In this document: positions 52,917 through 61,347 of the stretch, piece after piece
Numbering within the stretch: the first letter of the stretch is position 1
How the letters are laid out: every line of letters starts with the position of its first letter
Assembly: GCF_947500065.1 (NCBI RefSeq)
Contig: NZ_CANMQT010000003.1
Span: 1 to 64,000 of the forward strand
Direction of reading: 5' to 3'
DNA length: 64,000 nucleotides
From: an uncultured Aquimarina sp.
GTDB taxonomy: Bacteria > Bacteroidota > Bacteroidia > Flavobacteriales > Flavobacteriaceae
The notes under the pieces: generated by a model
Told to the model about the DNA's origin: nothing
What the model saw: only the letters and a program-made list of their open reading frames with translations
The model's database searches: none
Position numbers and translations under genes: made by a program

Positions 52917-53951
52917 TTAATCGTTATGAATTAATACACTAGTGTATTTGTTCAGGTTTTTTAAAACCATTTCACTTCCTTTAACAACAACTTCCAAAGG
53001 TTTTTCTCCTTTATAGACAGGTAGTTCAGTAACTCGAGAGAATCGTTTATCAAGACCACGGAGTAAGGATCCTCCTCCTGTCAAAAAAATACCCGTTTTA
53101 TAGATATCAGCAGAAATCTCTGGAGGAATATTGGATAAAGTATCAAGTACTGAGTTTTCTATTTGAGATATTGATTTATCCAGACTCCTTGCTATTTCTT
53201 TATAAGTAATATAAACCTGTTTAGGTTTACCTGTTAGCATATCTCTTCCTTGTACCGGAATTTTTTCTGGGGGTGATACTAATGTATCTATTGCAGAACC
53301 AATCTTAATTTTAATATCCTCAGCTGTATTTTCTCCAATGTGTAAGTTGTGTTTTTCTCTTACATATTGACTAATATCGTCATTAAATACGTTTCCCGCG
53401 ATTTTTACAGATTGACCTGATATAATTCCTCCAAGTGTTATCACAGCTATTTCTGTAGTACCGCCACCAATATCAATTATCATGTGCCCTTTTGGTTGTA
53501 ATACATCAATACCCGCACCAATAGCTGCGGCCATTGGCTCAGAGATCAAATATACTTTTTTTGCATTAAGACGCCTGGCAGATTCCTTAACAGCCCGCAT
53601 TTCTACTTTAGTGATTCCACAAGGAATCGCGATAATCATTTTATAGGATTTAATAAAAATAGCATTGCTAAGATCCGATAGTTTTTTGATGAGAATTTTG
53701 AGCATCTTTTCTGATAAGTCAAAATTAGCAATGACTCCATTTCTTAATGGATAAAAGGTTTTGATATTTTTATGTATTTTTCCACGCATAGCGCTTGCTT
53801 CCTTTCCTACGGCAATTATTTTACCGCTAATTCTGTTAACAGCTATAATAGAAGGAGCATCAATTGCTATTTTACCTTTATGAGTTATGAGTGTGTTGGT
53901 TGTGCCTAAATCTACTGCTATTTTTTCGGTTAAAAAGTCAAAAAAGCCCAT
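52917..53951 (-). CDS. mreB: MreB-type actin-like protein (orphan gene)
   Basis: 344 residues, full length. The actin-fold motifs are present: IAVDLGTTNTLI (phosphate 1), MIIDIGGGTTEIAVI (phosphate 2), EPMAAAIGAG (connect) and FLTGGGSLLRGLD (adenosine). The N-terminus MGFFDFLTEKIA suits membrane association. MreB polymers guide cell-wall synthesis. mreC, mreD, pbp2 and rodA, usually next to the main mreB of Bacteroidota, are not here, so this may be a second paralogue. Confidence 0.92.
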   Translation of the reverse strand: MGFFDFLTEKIAVDLGTTNTLITHKGKIAIDAPSIIAVNRISGKIIAVGKEASAMRGKIHKNIKTFYPLRNGVIANFDLSEKMLKILIKKLSDLSNAIFIKSYKMIIAIPCGITKVEMRAVKESARRLNAKKVYLISEPMAAAIGAGIDVLQPKGHMIIDIGGGTTEIAVITLGGIISGQSVKIAGNVFNDDISQYVREKHNLHIGENTAEDIKIKIGSAIDTLVSPPEKIPVQGRDMLTGKPKQVYITYKEIARSLDKSISQIENSVLDTLSNIPPEISADIYKTGIFLTGGGSLLRGLDKRFSRVTELPVYKGEKPLEVVVKGSEMVLKNLNKYTSVLIHND

Positions 53952-54289
53952 GGTTGTGAGTTAAGTTAGTATTGATTTGAGTTGTATAAATATTAGTTGA
54001 TGAAATAGTATTTATACATTTGGGTTGCTAACTCATAATAACTCAGATATACATATAATATTGCAGGTGATTTGTTTTCGCACTGATAATCAGTTGGTTA
54101 TGTGTTTTATTTATGTTGATTATATAATTATCTTTTTATTTATGTAAAGTTAGAAAGTTGCTCAGGAAAAACTGACAATAACTTCTCTATCACATTATTT
54201 TAGAAGTCTTTTGCGTTTTATTTGATGTCTCGTAAAATTTTTGTCGCTAACTATCGTTTTCCAGATAGTTTCTTTTATTTTTGCTGCTA
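53952..54289. other. divergent intergenic region between mreB and porQ
   Basis: 338 bases without a credible gene. A full-match box TATTTTTG lies at 54276-54283, only a few bases before the porQ ATG, and TACATTTG at 54015-54022 is a second possibility on the same strand. A dyad, AACTATC (54249-54255) and GATAGTT (54264-54270), sits in the promoter spacer of the first box. If 54276-54283 is used the porQ message is nearly leaderless. Confidence 0.35.
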
Positions 54290-55309
54290 ATGATGCGTAA
54301 ATACATATTTCTGGTAATAGTTCTTTTTACCACCTTGACCTATTCACAAATAGGAGGTAGATATACTTATCAATTCTTGAATTTGGTTTCTTCTCCGAGA
54401 CAAGCTGCGCTTGGTGGTAAGTATGTAACGGGCTATAATATGGATCCCACTTCTGCAATGCTTAATCCCGCTGCTATTAATATCGATATGGATAACCAAT
54501 TAGCAGTGAACTATGTGAATTATATTGCAGATGTTAATTATGGATCTGTTTCATATGCTAAAGCTTTTGGAGAAAAGAGACGAGTTTTCCATGCAGGAAT
54601 TACCTATATTAATTATGGTAATTTTGATGGTTTTGATGAAATTGGAAATGAAACTGGAGATTTTGGTGCTGGTGAAGTAGCAATATCAGTTGGATATGGA
54701 TATGCAATTCCTAATTCGAATTTCCATGTTGGTGCCAGTGGTAAATTTATCTCATCAAAACTAGAAGAGTACACTTCCTTGGGAGGTGCTTTGGATTTGG
54801 GGTTGATTTATCATAATCCAGAGTCAAAATTAGATTTTGGATTTGCAGTTCGTAATTTGGGAACTCAATTTACAACTTATGCAGATGTAAGAGAAGATTT
54901 GCCTCTATCTGTAGATATGGGGGTTGCCCAAACACTTAAAAATGTACCAATTCGATGGAATTTGACGTTGGAGAACTTACAAGTTTGGGATGTTGCTTTT
55001 AGAAACCCTGCTCGAGATATTACGGATCTTGAGGGTAACGTAGAAGCTGATGATCCTAGTTTTTTGAATAATGCTCTTCGTCATATGGTTGTGGGATTAG
55101 AATTTTTTCCAGATAGTGGGTTTAATATTCGTTTAGGGTATAATTTCAGGAGATCTGAAGAATTAAGAATAGTAGATCAACGATCATTTGCAGGTCTTAG
55201 CGGTGGATTTTCTCTAAAACTTGGTAAGTTTAAATTTGCATATTCTTATGCTCGTTATAATTCTGCAGCTTCCTCCAGTACTTTTGGTGTTAATGTAAAT
55301 CTTCAATAG
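54290..55309 (+). CDS. porQ: type IX secretion system protein PorQ
   Basis: 339 residues from ATG at 54290 (a second ATG at 54293); the upstream in-frame TTG is less likely. Signal peptide about 1-20 (LTYSQ). The start of the mature protein, YQFLNLVSSPRQAALGGKYV, and DPTSAMLNPAAIN are PorQ signatures; the protein is a long outer-membrane barrel. PorQ is part of the T9SS machinery that exports and anchors surface proteins. Its stop overlaps the cmk start by one base. Confidence 0.9.
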   Translation: MMRKYIFLVIVLFTTLTYSQIGGRYTYQFLNLVSSPRQAALGGKYVTGYNMDPTSAMLNPAAINIDMDNQLAVNYVNYIADVNYGSVSYAKAFGEKRRVFHAGITYINYGNFDGFDEIGNETGDFGAGEVAISVGYGYAIPNSNFHVGASGKFISSKLEEYTSLGGALDLGLIYHNPESKLDFGFAVRNLGTQFTTYADVREDLPLSVDMGVAQTLKNVPIRWNLTLENLQVWDVAFRNPARDITDLEGNVEADDPSFLNNALRHMVVGLEFFPDSGFNIRLGYNFRRSEELRIVDQRSFAGLSGGFSLKLGKFKFAYSYARYNSAASSSTFGVNVNLQ

Positions 55310-56001
55310 TGGAAAAAAAAGTAATAATAGCAATAGATGGCTATTCTTCTACGGGTAAGAGTACCGTTGCTCGACAATTAGCAAAAAAGTTAGGATATAT
55401 ATATGTTGATACAGGTGCTATGTATCGTGCAGTGACGTTATATGCAATGCAACATAACTTCATTGATCAATCTCACTTTGATAAGGAAGCGCTAGAACAA
55501 AGCCTATCTTTAATCAACATAAGGTTTGAAGTTAATTCGGATACAGGTCTTGCCGAAGTAGTGCTTAACAATAAAAATGTAGAAAAAGAAATAAGAACAC
55601 TCGAGGTTTCTAAATTAGTAAGTCCCGTAGCGGCTATTTCTATGGTTCGAAAAAAATTAGTAGAACAGCAACAGTTAATGGGTAAAGACAGCGGAATTGT
55701 AATGGATGGTAGAGATATTGGTACTGTTGTTTTTCCGGATGCCGAATTGAAATTATTTATGACAGCAACTGCAAAAGACAGGGCAGAGCGTAGATATAAA
55801 GAGCTTTTGGAAAGAGGAGAAGATGTTACTTATGAAGATGTTCTAAAAAACGTAGTGAATAGAGATCATATAGATAGTACAAGAAAAGACTCTCCTTTGC
55901 GCAAAGCAGAAGATGCTATAGAAATTGACAACTCTAATCTTACTCTTGTTGAGCAATTTGAACAAATTCTTGCTATAGCAAAAAAAGTAATTGCGAAATA
56001 A
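55309..56001 (+). CDS. cmk: cytidylate kinase
   Basis: 230 residues from GTG, which overlaps the porQ TAG. P-loop DGYSSTGKSTVARQLAKKLG, CMP-binding VDTGAMYRAVTLYA, and GRDIGTVVFPDAELKLFMTA with the lid RAERRYKEL. It phosphorylates CMP and dCMP. The porQ-cmk order is common in Bacteroidota. A 6-bp hairpin at 56009-56023 with T-rich DNA after it may be a weak terminator; the remaining gap to 56255 shows nothing else. Confidence 0.95.
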   Translation: MEKKVIIAIDGYSSTGKSTVARQLAKKLGYIYVDTGAMYRAVTLYAMQHNFIDQSHFDKEALEQSLSLINIRFEVNSDTGLAEVVLNNKNVEKEIRTLEVSKLVSPVAAISMVRKKLVEQQQLMGKDSGIVMDGRDIGTVVFPDAELKLFMTATAKDRAERRYKELLERGEDVTYEDVLKNVVNRDHIDSTRKDSPLRKAEDAIEIDNSNLTLVEQFEQILAIAKKVIAK

Positions 56002-56254
56002 GCTAGTAAACACTGAAAGTGTTAGTGATTTTTGTTATTTTTCTTTTTGAATTTATACAATATAATTCGCTATTTTGATAGTAGATATAATTGCCTTTTT
56101 CTACTCTAATAATTCGGAACATTCATTATTATTTGTATTGATTGGCTTAAAAAAGACACTTTTTAGAATAGAATATGTTTAAGCTTATAATGGTCAATAT
56201 AAGAAAATGATATATTGATTTCAGAAGTATTGGTGTAGATAAATAGCGTAAAAA

Positions 56255-56578
56255 CTATTCCGAATCTTTTGATTCCCTAAGTTCATAAAATGTCATTTTT
56301 CCTTGTGCCCATTCTATTAACTCTTTTTCGTTGTCTTTCTCTTTAAGTATTAATACTCGTTTAAGAATTAGAACTTTATCTTCGAAGTTATATCTTAAAG
56401 GTATTGTTGTATCCGTAAAAGCTTCATAAAGTGGAGCTTCCTTAAGTATTTTATACTCTTTGCCATTATTCATCACCACAGTTTTCTGAGACTCATAAAT
56501 AATATTGGTTTTGGATAAGACCTGCCCATAGCTAGAAATCCCTATTGTTAAAAAAAATGAAAATAAAATTGACTTCAT
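56255..56578 (-). CDS. hypothetical small exported protein
   Basis: 107 residues. Signal peptide about 1-18 (GISSYGQ). The mature part (TNIIYESQKTVVMNNGKEYKIL...) is charged and has no recognised motif. A full-match -7 box lies at 56621-56628. It is alone between cmk and the BON-LysM gene. Function unknown. Confidence 0.55.
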   Translation of the reverse strand: MKSILFSFFLTIGISSYGQVLSKTNIIYESQKTVVMNNGKEYKILKEAPLYEAFTDTTIPLRYNFEDKVLILKRVLILKEKDNEKELIEWAQGKMTFYELRESKDSE

Positions 56579-56620
56579 AATTCCTTATAGATTTGGCGGG
56601 GTAAGTTTACGGTAAAACCG

Positions 56621-56628
56621 CAAAGTTA
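56621..56628 (-). promoter_or_regulatory. -7 box for the small exported protein gene
   Basis: TAACTTTG on the minus strand, full match to TAnnTTTG, 42 bases upstream of the ATG at 56578. No clear -33 element. Confidence 0.42.
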
Positions 56629-56729
56629 CACATTTTATTGCTTTTGACCAGTAGATTTAAACAAACACTTATATTTTTAATCTTTATATCAAGTGGTTAA
56701 AACCTATTTGAAATATTTATAGATAATAA

Positions 56730-56763
56730 AAAGGCCATCCAAAATAAGTTTTGGATGGCCTTT
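56730..56763 (-). terminator. intrinsic terminator of the BON-LysM gene
   Basis: AAAGGCCATCCAAAA (56730-56744) pairs perfectly with TTTTGGATGGCCTTT (56749-56763), 4-base loop, followed on the minus strand by TTATTATC after a short T run. Confidence 0.88.
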
Positions 56764-56791
56764 AGATACTAAGTATGTTTTAAATTTTATC

Positions 56792-57169
56792 TTATAGATT
56801 AGGGATAATTAATTCTTGATCTGGATGAATAACATCAGGATTCTTTAGAATATGAGTGTTCGCAGCAAAAATTTCTTTGTACTTCATTGGATCTTTATAA
56901 TAGTGCTTCGCTATTTTGCTTAAAGATTCTCCACTTTTTACAGTATGTCTATGATAAACAGAGTTATCCGCTACATCAATATTCGCTTCGATATCAGACG
57001 GAGCATCTCCACCAATTTCTTTTATTTTATCCCAAATTTGATTTTTTTCATATTGAGTGTTTGCAGTTCCTTTTACCTTAAGAACTCCATTATCTTCAGA
57101 TACATCTCCGTTTTGGATATTTAATTCTTGTCCAAGATCCAAAACATCTTGATATTTTGCTTTAACCAT
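56792..57169 (-). CDS. BON-LysM protein (Kbp/YgaU-like)
   Basis: 125 residues, no signal peptide. A BON-like domain (about 15-65, NGVLKVKGTANTQYEKNQIWDKI) is followed by LysM (about 73-123, HTVKSGESLSKIAKHYYKDP...HPDQELIIPNL). The order and size match E. coli Kbp, a soluble potassium-binding protein. Potassium binding here is inference from that likeness. It has its own promoter box (57208-57215) and terminator (56730-56763). Confidence 0.85.
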   Translation of the reverse strand: MVKAKYQDVLDLGQELNIQNGDVSEDNGVLKVKGTANTQYEKNQIWDKIKEIGGDAPSDIEANIDVADNSVYHRHTVKSGESLSKIAKHYYKDPMKYKEIFAANTHILKNPDVIHPDQELIIPNL

Positions 57170-57207
57170 AACTAAGTTGATTTTTTAAATTATTAATTAG
57201 ATTTACT

Positions 57208-57215
57208 CAAATATA
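57208..57215 (-). promoter_or_regulatory. -7 box for the BON-LysM gene
   Basis: TATATTTG on the minus strand matches TAnnTTTG fully and lies 38 bases upstream of the ATG at 57169. No convincing -33. Confidence 0.42.
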
Positions 57216-57321
57216 ATAATTTATAAAATTGATTTTATATAATTTCCTGATTAAAAAACGTCTTATAATCGATGAAATGCATAATTTATCTATATTCGAA
57301 TACTTATAATTAAAAGTGACT

Positions 57322-58113
57322 ATGTTTCGAAAACGATTCTACTATCTCATTCAGCTTCAATATTTAGGTTTTAGATATCATGGATGGCAAAAACAGCCAA
57401 ATGTAAATACTATACAACGGATGGTAGAGAGAACTATTAACTATGTGTTGGAAACAAAAGATTTTAAAGTATTAGCCGCTGGGCGAACAGATGCCAAGGT
57501 TTCTTCAAATGAAGCTTATATTGAATTGTTTGTAGATCATACGCCTCTAGAACTAAAAAACTTTTTTGATTTATTTAATCAAAATCTTCCTCAAGACATA
57601 AGAGCTATAAGTATACAAGAAACTGATGAAAAGTTTAATATAATTCAGCATCCCAAGATTAAGGAATATATATACTTGTTTTCTTTTGGTAAAAAGTTTC
57701 ATCCATTTAGTGCTCCTTTTATGTATAATATTACCGAAGAGTTGGATATTGATGTTATGATCAAGGCGGCAAAATTATTCGAAGGGAAACATAATTTTAG
57801 ATCTTATTGCCATAGACCAAATGAGCATACTATTGTTCACGGTGAAATCAAACAATGCGAGATTGTAAAGAATACAATATATACAGCTAGTTTTTTTCCT
57901 GAAGAAAGCTATTTGTTAAGAGTAAAAGGACAAGGCTTTAAAAGAAATCAGATTCGATTGATGATGGGCGTATTGTTGGATTTAGGAAAAGGTAAGGTAG
58001 ATATTAATTTTATTAAAAAGACATTGAATCCTGATGCAGATGAAATTGTTTTAGAACATATTGTACCAGGTTCTGGATTAATATTAAATGCTGTAGAACT
58101 TAAAAAAGAATAA
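57322..58113 (+). CDS. TruA-like tRNA pseudouridine synthase, divergent
   Basis: 263 residues from ATG at 57322; the GTG two codons upstream is less likely. The catalytic Asp is in AAGRTDAKVSS (usual form SGRTDAGVHA); LGFRYHGWQKQPNVNTIQ, KLFEGKHNFRSYCH and RVKGQGFKRNQIRLMMG follow the TruA order. The changes after the catalytic Asp and the loss of the usual FLRHMVR set it apart, so it may be a paralogue of the main TruA rather than the main enzyme. Next gene one base away. Confidence 0.78.
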   Translation: MFRKRFYYLIQLQYLGFRYHGWQKQPNVNTIQRMVERTINYVLETKDFKVLAAGRTDAKVSSNEAYIELFVDHTPLELKNFFDLFNQNLPQDIRAISIQETDEKFNIIQHPKIKEYIYLFSFGKKFHPFSAPFMYNITEELDIDVMIKAAKLFEGKHNFRSYCHRPNEHTIVHGEIKQCEIVKNTIYTASFFPEESYLLRVKGQGFKRNQIRLMMGVLLDLGKGKVDINFIKKTLNPDADEIVLEHIVPGSGLILNAVELKKE

Positions 58114-58114
58114 T

Positions 58115-58765
58115 ATGAAAGTAGTATCTACCAATATTGGAGAACCTCAGGTAATTTCTTGGAGAGGGAAAGATGTAAAAACAGGTATCTATAAATATCC
58201 AGTTAATCAACCAATCTTTCTGGATACGGAGGATGTAAAAGGAGATCATGTGGTTGATAGACGGGTTCATGGTGGTGTAGATAAAGCTTGTTATTTATAT
58301 GCAGCAGAGCATTATCCGTATTGGAAAGAAAAGTATCCTGATCTTGACTGGAATTATGGAATGTTTGGAGAAAATCTAACAGTTCTTGGACTTGATGAAC
58401 GAATTATTAAAATTGGCGATATATATCAATTGGGAGATGCCATAGTTCAAGTTTCACAACCAAGACAGCCTTGTTATAAACTGGGAGTGCGTTTCGGAAC
58501 ACAGACAGTTTTAAAACAGTTTATTGAAGCGTTGTTACCAGGTGTTTATCTTAGAGTTTTAACTTCTGGTTTTGTCAAAATGGACGATGTTTTGATTCCT
58601 CAAGAGGTGTCAGATGATGGAATATCCATCCGGGATATGTATGTGTTATTGTATGATAAAAACTCACATCTGGAATTAGCTAAAAAGGCACTTGATAATC
58701 CTTTTATTACTATAAATAATAAAAAAAGTATATTAAACAGATATGGAAGTTCTATTTCTAGATAA
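58115..58765 (+). CDS. MOSC domain protein (YiiM-like)
   Basis: 216 residues. MOSC features: VVDRRVHGGVDKACYLYAAEHYPYW, GMFGENLTVLGL and the conserved Cys in QPRQPCYKLGVRFG, which would bind a sulfur or molybdenum-cofactor group. YiiM relatives reduce N-hydroxylated compounds with Moco. It is one base after the TruA-like gene and three before the monooxygenase, so an operon is likely. Confidence 0.85.
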   Translation: MKVVSTNIGEPQVISWRGKDVKTGIYKYPVNQPIFLDTEDVKGDHVVDRRVHGGVDKACYLYAAEHYPYWKEKYPDLDWNYGMFGENLTVLGLDERIIKIGDIYQLGDAIVQVSQPRQPCYKLGVRFGTQTVLKQFIEALLPGVYLRVLTSGFVKMDDVLIPQEVSDDGISIRDMYVLLYDKNSHLELAKKALDNPFITINNKKSILNRYGSSISR

Positions 58766-58768
58766 TTT

Positions 58769-59902
58769 ATGAGTTTAAAAAAAACAAAAAACCTAATCAT
58801 TGGTGCTGGACCAGCTGGATTAGCTGTAGCTGGTCGTTTTAGAAAGCAGAATATTCCTTTCGAAATAGTGGAGCAAACCAATAAGATTGCTTGGAGTTGG
58901 CATAATCACTATGATCGATTATTATTGCATACAGTAAAAGAACTTTCACATTTACCTCATTTAGAATTCCCTGAAGATTATCCTAGATATGTTCCTAGAG
59001 CAAAGCTGGCTCAATATTATGAAACTTATGCGAAGCATTTTGATATCAAACCTCAATTTAATGTGGAAGTGCACTCTATAAAACGAGAAAATGATCATTG
59101 GCTAATAAATACCAATAAGCAAAGCTACCAAACAGAAAATGTTATAGTGGCTACTGGAGTGAATAGAGTTCCTTTTTCACCTGTATGGAAGAATCAGGAA
59201 AGTTTTAAAGGAGCGTTTGTTCATAGTAGAAATTATAAAAACGCAAAACCTTTTATAGGCAAGAAAGTACTCGTAGTAGGTATGGGTAATACTGGAGCCG
59301 AATTGGCGCTGGACTTAAGTGAGCATAATATTGATGTTACGGTTTCTGTGAGAAGCCCTTTACTGATCGTTCCTAGAGATATTAATGGACGTCCAGTACA
59401 ATTAACCGCCAAGAAATTAGAAAAATTACCTTTTGGGTTAGGAAGATGGATTGGGAAGCAGGTAAGAAGGATTGTTATAGGTGATCTTTCTAAGTATGGA
59501 ATTTCAATTTCTAAAAAAGATCCTATTGATCACTTAAAACAAACGGGAAAGACTCCTGTAATAGACCTTGGAACCGTGAAACAGATTAAATCAGGTAATA
59601 TTAAAATTGTTGGTGATATAGACTCATTTTATGAGAATAAGGTTCAATTAAAAGAAGGAATAGGGTTAGTAGTAGATACTATAATACTTGCTACGGGATA
59701 TCGTGCTAAAGTAGAACAGTTTATCGAGAATACAAATGGATTATTGGATCCGTATGGCGTTCCTAAAAGAGTCATTGGAGAAGGAGAACATAAGGGACTA
59801 TTTTTTGTCGGTTTTGATAATTACAAACTAGGAGGAATATTAGGGACCATAGTTAATGATTCTAAAACTATTGTCGATGAGATTTTTAAGAGATATAGAT
59901 AA
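58769..59902 (+). CDS. flavin-containing monooxygenase-like oxidoreductase
   Basis: 377 residues. FAD motif IIGAGPAGLAVAGRF, FMO-type segment FKGAFVHSRNYK, NADPH motif VLVVGMGNTGAELALDL and the later ATG motif TIILATGYRAKV. Similar to the YUCCA/CzcO type of flavin monooxygenases. The substrate is unknown. Third gene of the TruA-like, MOSC, FMO set. Confidence 0.86.
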   Translation: MSLKKTKNLIIGAGPAGLAVAGRFRKQNIPFEIVEQTNKIAWSWHNHYDRLLLHTVKELSHLPHLEFPEDYPRYVPRAKLAQYYETYAKHFDIKPQFNVEVHSIKRENDHWLINTNKQSYQTENVIVATGVNRVPFSPVWKNQESFKGAFVHSRNYKNAKPFIGKKVLVVGMGNTGAELALDLSEHNIDVTVSVRSPLLIVPRDINGRPVQLTAKKLEKLPFGLGRWIGKQVRRIVIGDLSKYGISISKKDPIDHLKQTGKTPVIDLGTVKQIKSGNIKIVGDIDSFYENKVQLKEGIGLVVDTIILATGYRAKVEQFIENTNGLLDPYGVPKRVIGEGEHKGLFFVGFDNYKLGGILGTIVNDSKTIVDEIFKRYR

Positions 59903-59954
59903 CTTCACGGTTTACCGTGTATTAGATGTATCATTATTATACGAAGTTTGTCAT

Positions 59955-60707
59955 ATGTTTTTCAAATTTACTATATACATATTCATAATAATTATGCTCT
60001 TTATTTCATGTCAGTCAAGAACAGAAATGAAAAAAGAATCCCCTAAGTCCGATTCGATAACTCAACTGAAATCGGAAAATAAAGATATAATTCCAAACGA
60101 AAAAGATACATTAGAAATATTTCAAAATCAATCAAATCAAGAGTCTGAATCATCAAAAATAAATGAAAATGAGAGTTTTACAGAATTTTTTTTTGATAAT
60201 GAGCATCTGTATTCGAGTACATTCATATCTAAACTTAGATCAGCCAAAAGAATGAAAAAGATTGAATTTACTGAAGATGTAATGATTTTAAATGAAGAAG
60301 ATACGGTTCAGTTCCCGGAGTTTCCGAAGATAGATAAGAGAAGCGTACTTACAGGTAGAAAAGATGATTTAGCAATTGCTTTAACCATTAAAAGAATAAA
60401 TTATACATCTATAGAATATAGAATTGAAATGGTAGAATTTGGTAAATCAAATAAAATGGAAAATGGAATTGCAGATTTAGGAATATATTTTTTTCTTGGA
60501 AGTGAATCTGATACAGATCAGCGTTCAAATGTAGGATATTTTTCAACAGAATATTCAAATTATAAAGATTCCTGCTACACGAAAATAAGAATTGGAAATA
60601 TAGATGATTCTCCGGAAAAACCGCTTCTAGCAAAAATTGTTAAAAATTGTAATGGCGAAATTAAGAACATAGACTTGGATAATTTTCCAAATTTAAGAGA
60701 GAAGTAA
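59955..60707 (+). CDS. hypothetical lipoprotein
   Basis: 250 residues from ATG at 59955 (MFFKFTIYIFIIIMLFISC), chosen because it gives a lipoprotein signal and removes the overlap with the monooxygenase gene. After a Ser/Lys/Glu-rich linker (about 20-75) the rest is beta-rich (YSSTFISKLRSAKRMKKIEF; SDTDQRSNVGYFSTEYSNYK) without recognised family. One base before the next hypothetical gene, so the two are probably co-transcribed. Confidence 0.6.
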   Translation: MFFKFTIYIFIIIMLFISCQSRTEMKKESPKSDSITQLKSENKDIIPNEKDTLEIFQNQSNQESESSKINENESFTEFFFDNEHLYSSTFISKLRSAKRMKKIEFTEDVMILNEEDTVQFPEFPKIDKRSVLTGRKDDLAIALTIKRINYTSIEYRIEMVEFGKSNKMENGIADLGIYFFLGSESDTDQRSNVGYFSTEYSNYKDSCYTKIRIGNIDDSPEKPLLAKIVKNCNGEIKNIDLDNFPNLREK

Positions 60708-60708
60708 A

Positions 60709-61347
60709 ATGAAAGATAAATATTTAATCATCATGCTTCTTTTCATTGGATACCAATCATTAGCTCAGGAAACCTTTCGGCCATTTATCGATCAATATGG
60801 AGATAACCTAGTTTGGGATAATTTTCCAGCTATTTCTGAAGATGGTTCACATTATCTGATTATCTACAATGAATATTCCTGTTGCATAGATTTAGGATTT
60901 ACCTTGAAAAAAATACACTCTAAAGATGGGAAAGTTTTAAGTGAAATTAATTTATCACCAAGCGAGGAAGCGCCTGATTTTATGGTTGAAAAACAAAAAA
61001 CTATTTATAGAAATGTAAAACAACTTTTGGCAAGCAATGATTATCAAACATTAAAAGAAGTTGGGGGATTCAAACAAATTTCAGATGATAGTATCTATCT
61101 TGAAATTGGTATAGAAAACCAAGTGTATAAAAGTGAAAAATTTATCATATCTCAATTACCTTCTAATGGTTTTTGTTGTAACGGAGGCACTGATATAAAG
61201 GAAGATTGTCTACTAGATCAAACGATTATAAATGTTTCATTATCCATTAAACATCATATGTTATTGATCGTAACCGGGTTGGCGCAAGTTGCAGATGGTT
61301 GTGATCAAGGTCCCTTTTATCAGATGATTCCTATTGCTAAGGAGTAA
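60709..61347 (+). CDS. hypothetical exported protein with CC motifs
   Basis: 212 residues, signal peptide about 1-20 (QSLAQ). It has paired cysteines in YNEYSCCIDLGF and SNGFCCNGGTD plus two more later (KEDCLLD, ADGCDQG), suggesting disulfides. No recognised domain. It follows the lipoprotein gene by one base and ends directly against the convergent recQ stop with no spacer. Confidence 0.6.
   Translation: MKDKYLIIMLLFIGYQSLAQETFRPFIDQYGDNLVWDNFPAISEDGSHYLIIYNEYSCCIDLGFTLKKIHSKDGKVLSEINLSPSEEAPDFMVEKQKTIYRNVKQLLASNDYQTLKEVGGFKQISDDSIYLEIGIENQVYKSEKFIISQLPSNGFCCNGGTDIKEDCLLDQTIINVSLSIKHHMLLIVTGLAQVADGCDQGPFYQMIPIAKE

Noticed and set aside
54015..54022. TACATTTG as main porQ promoter
   Set aside because: Would give a 260-base leader and has no good -33 box; kept only as an alternative.
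56009..56023. terminator after cmk
   Set aside because: Only a 6-bp stem with a 3-base loop and a broken T tract; too weak to list as a feature.
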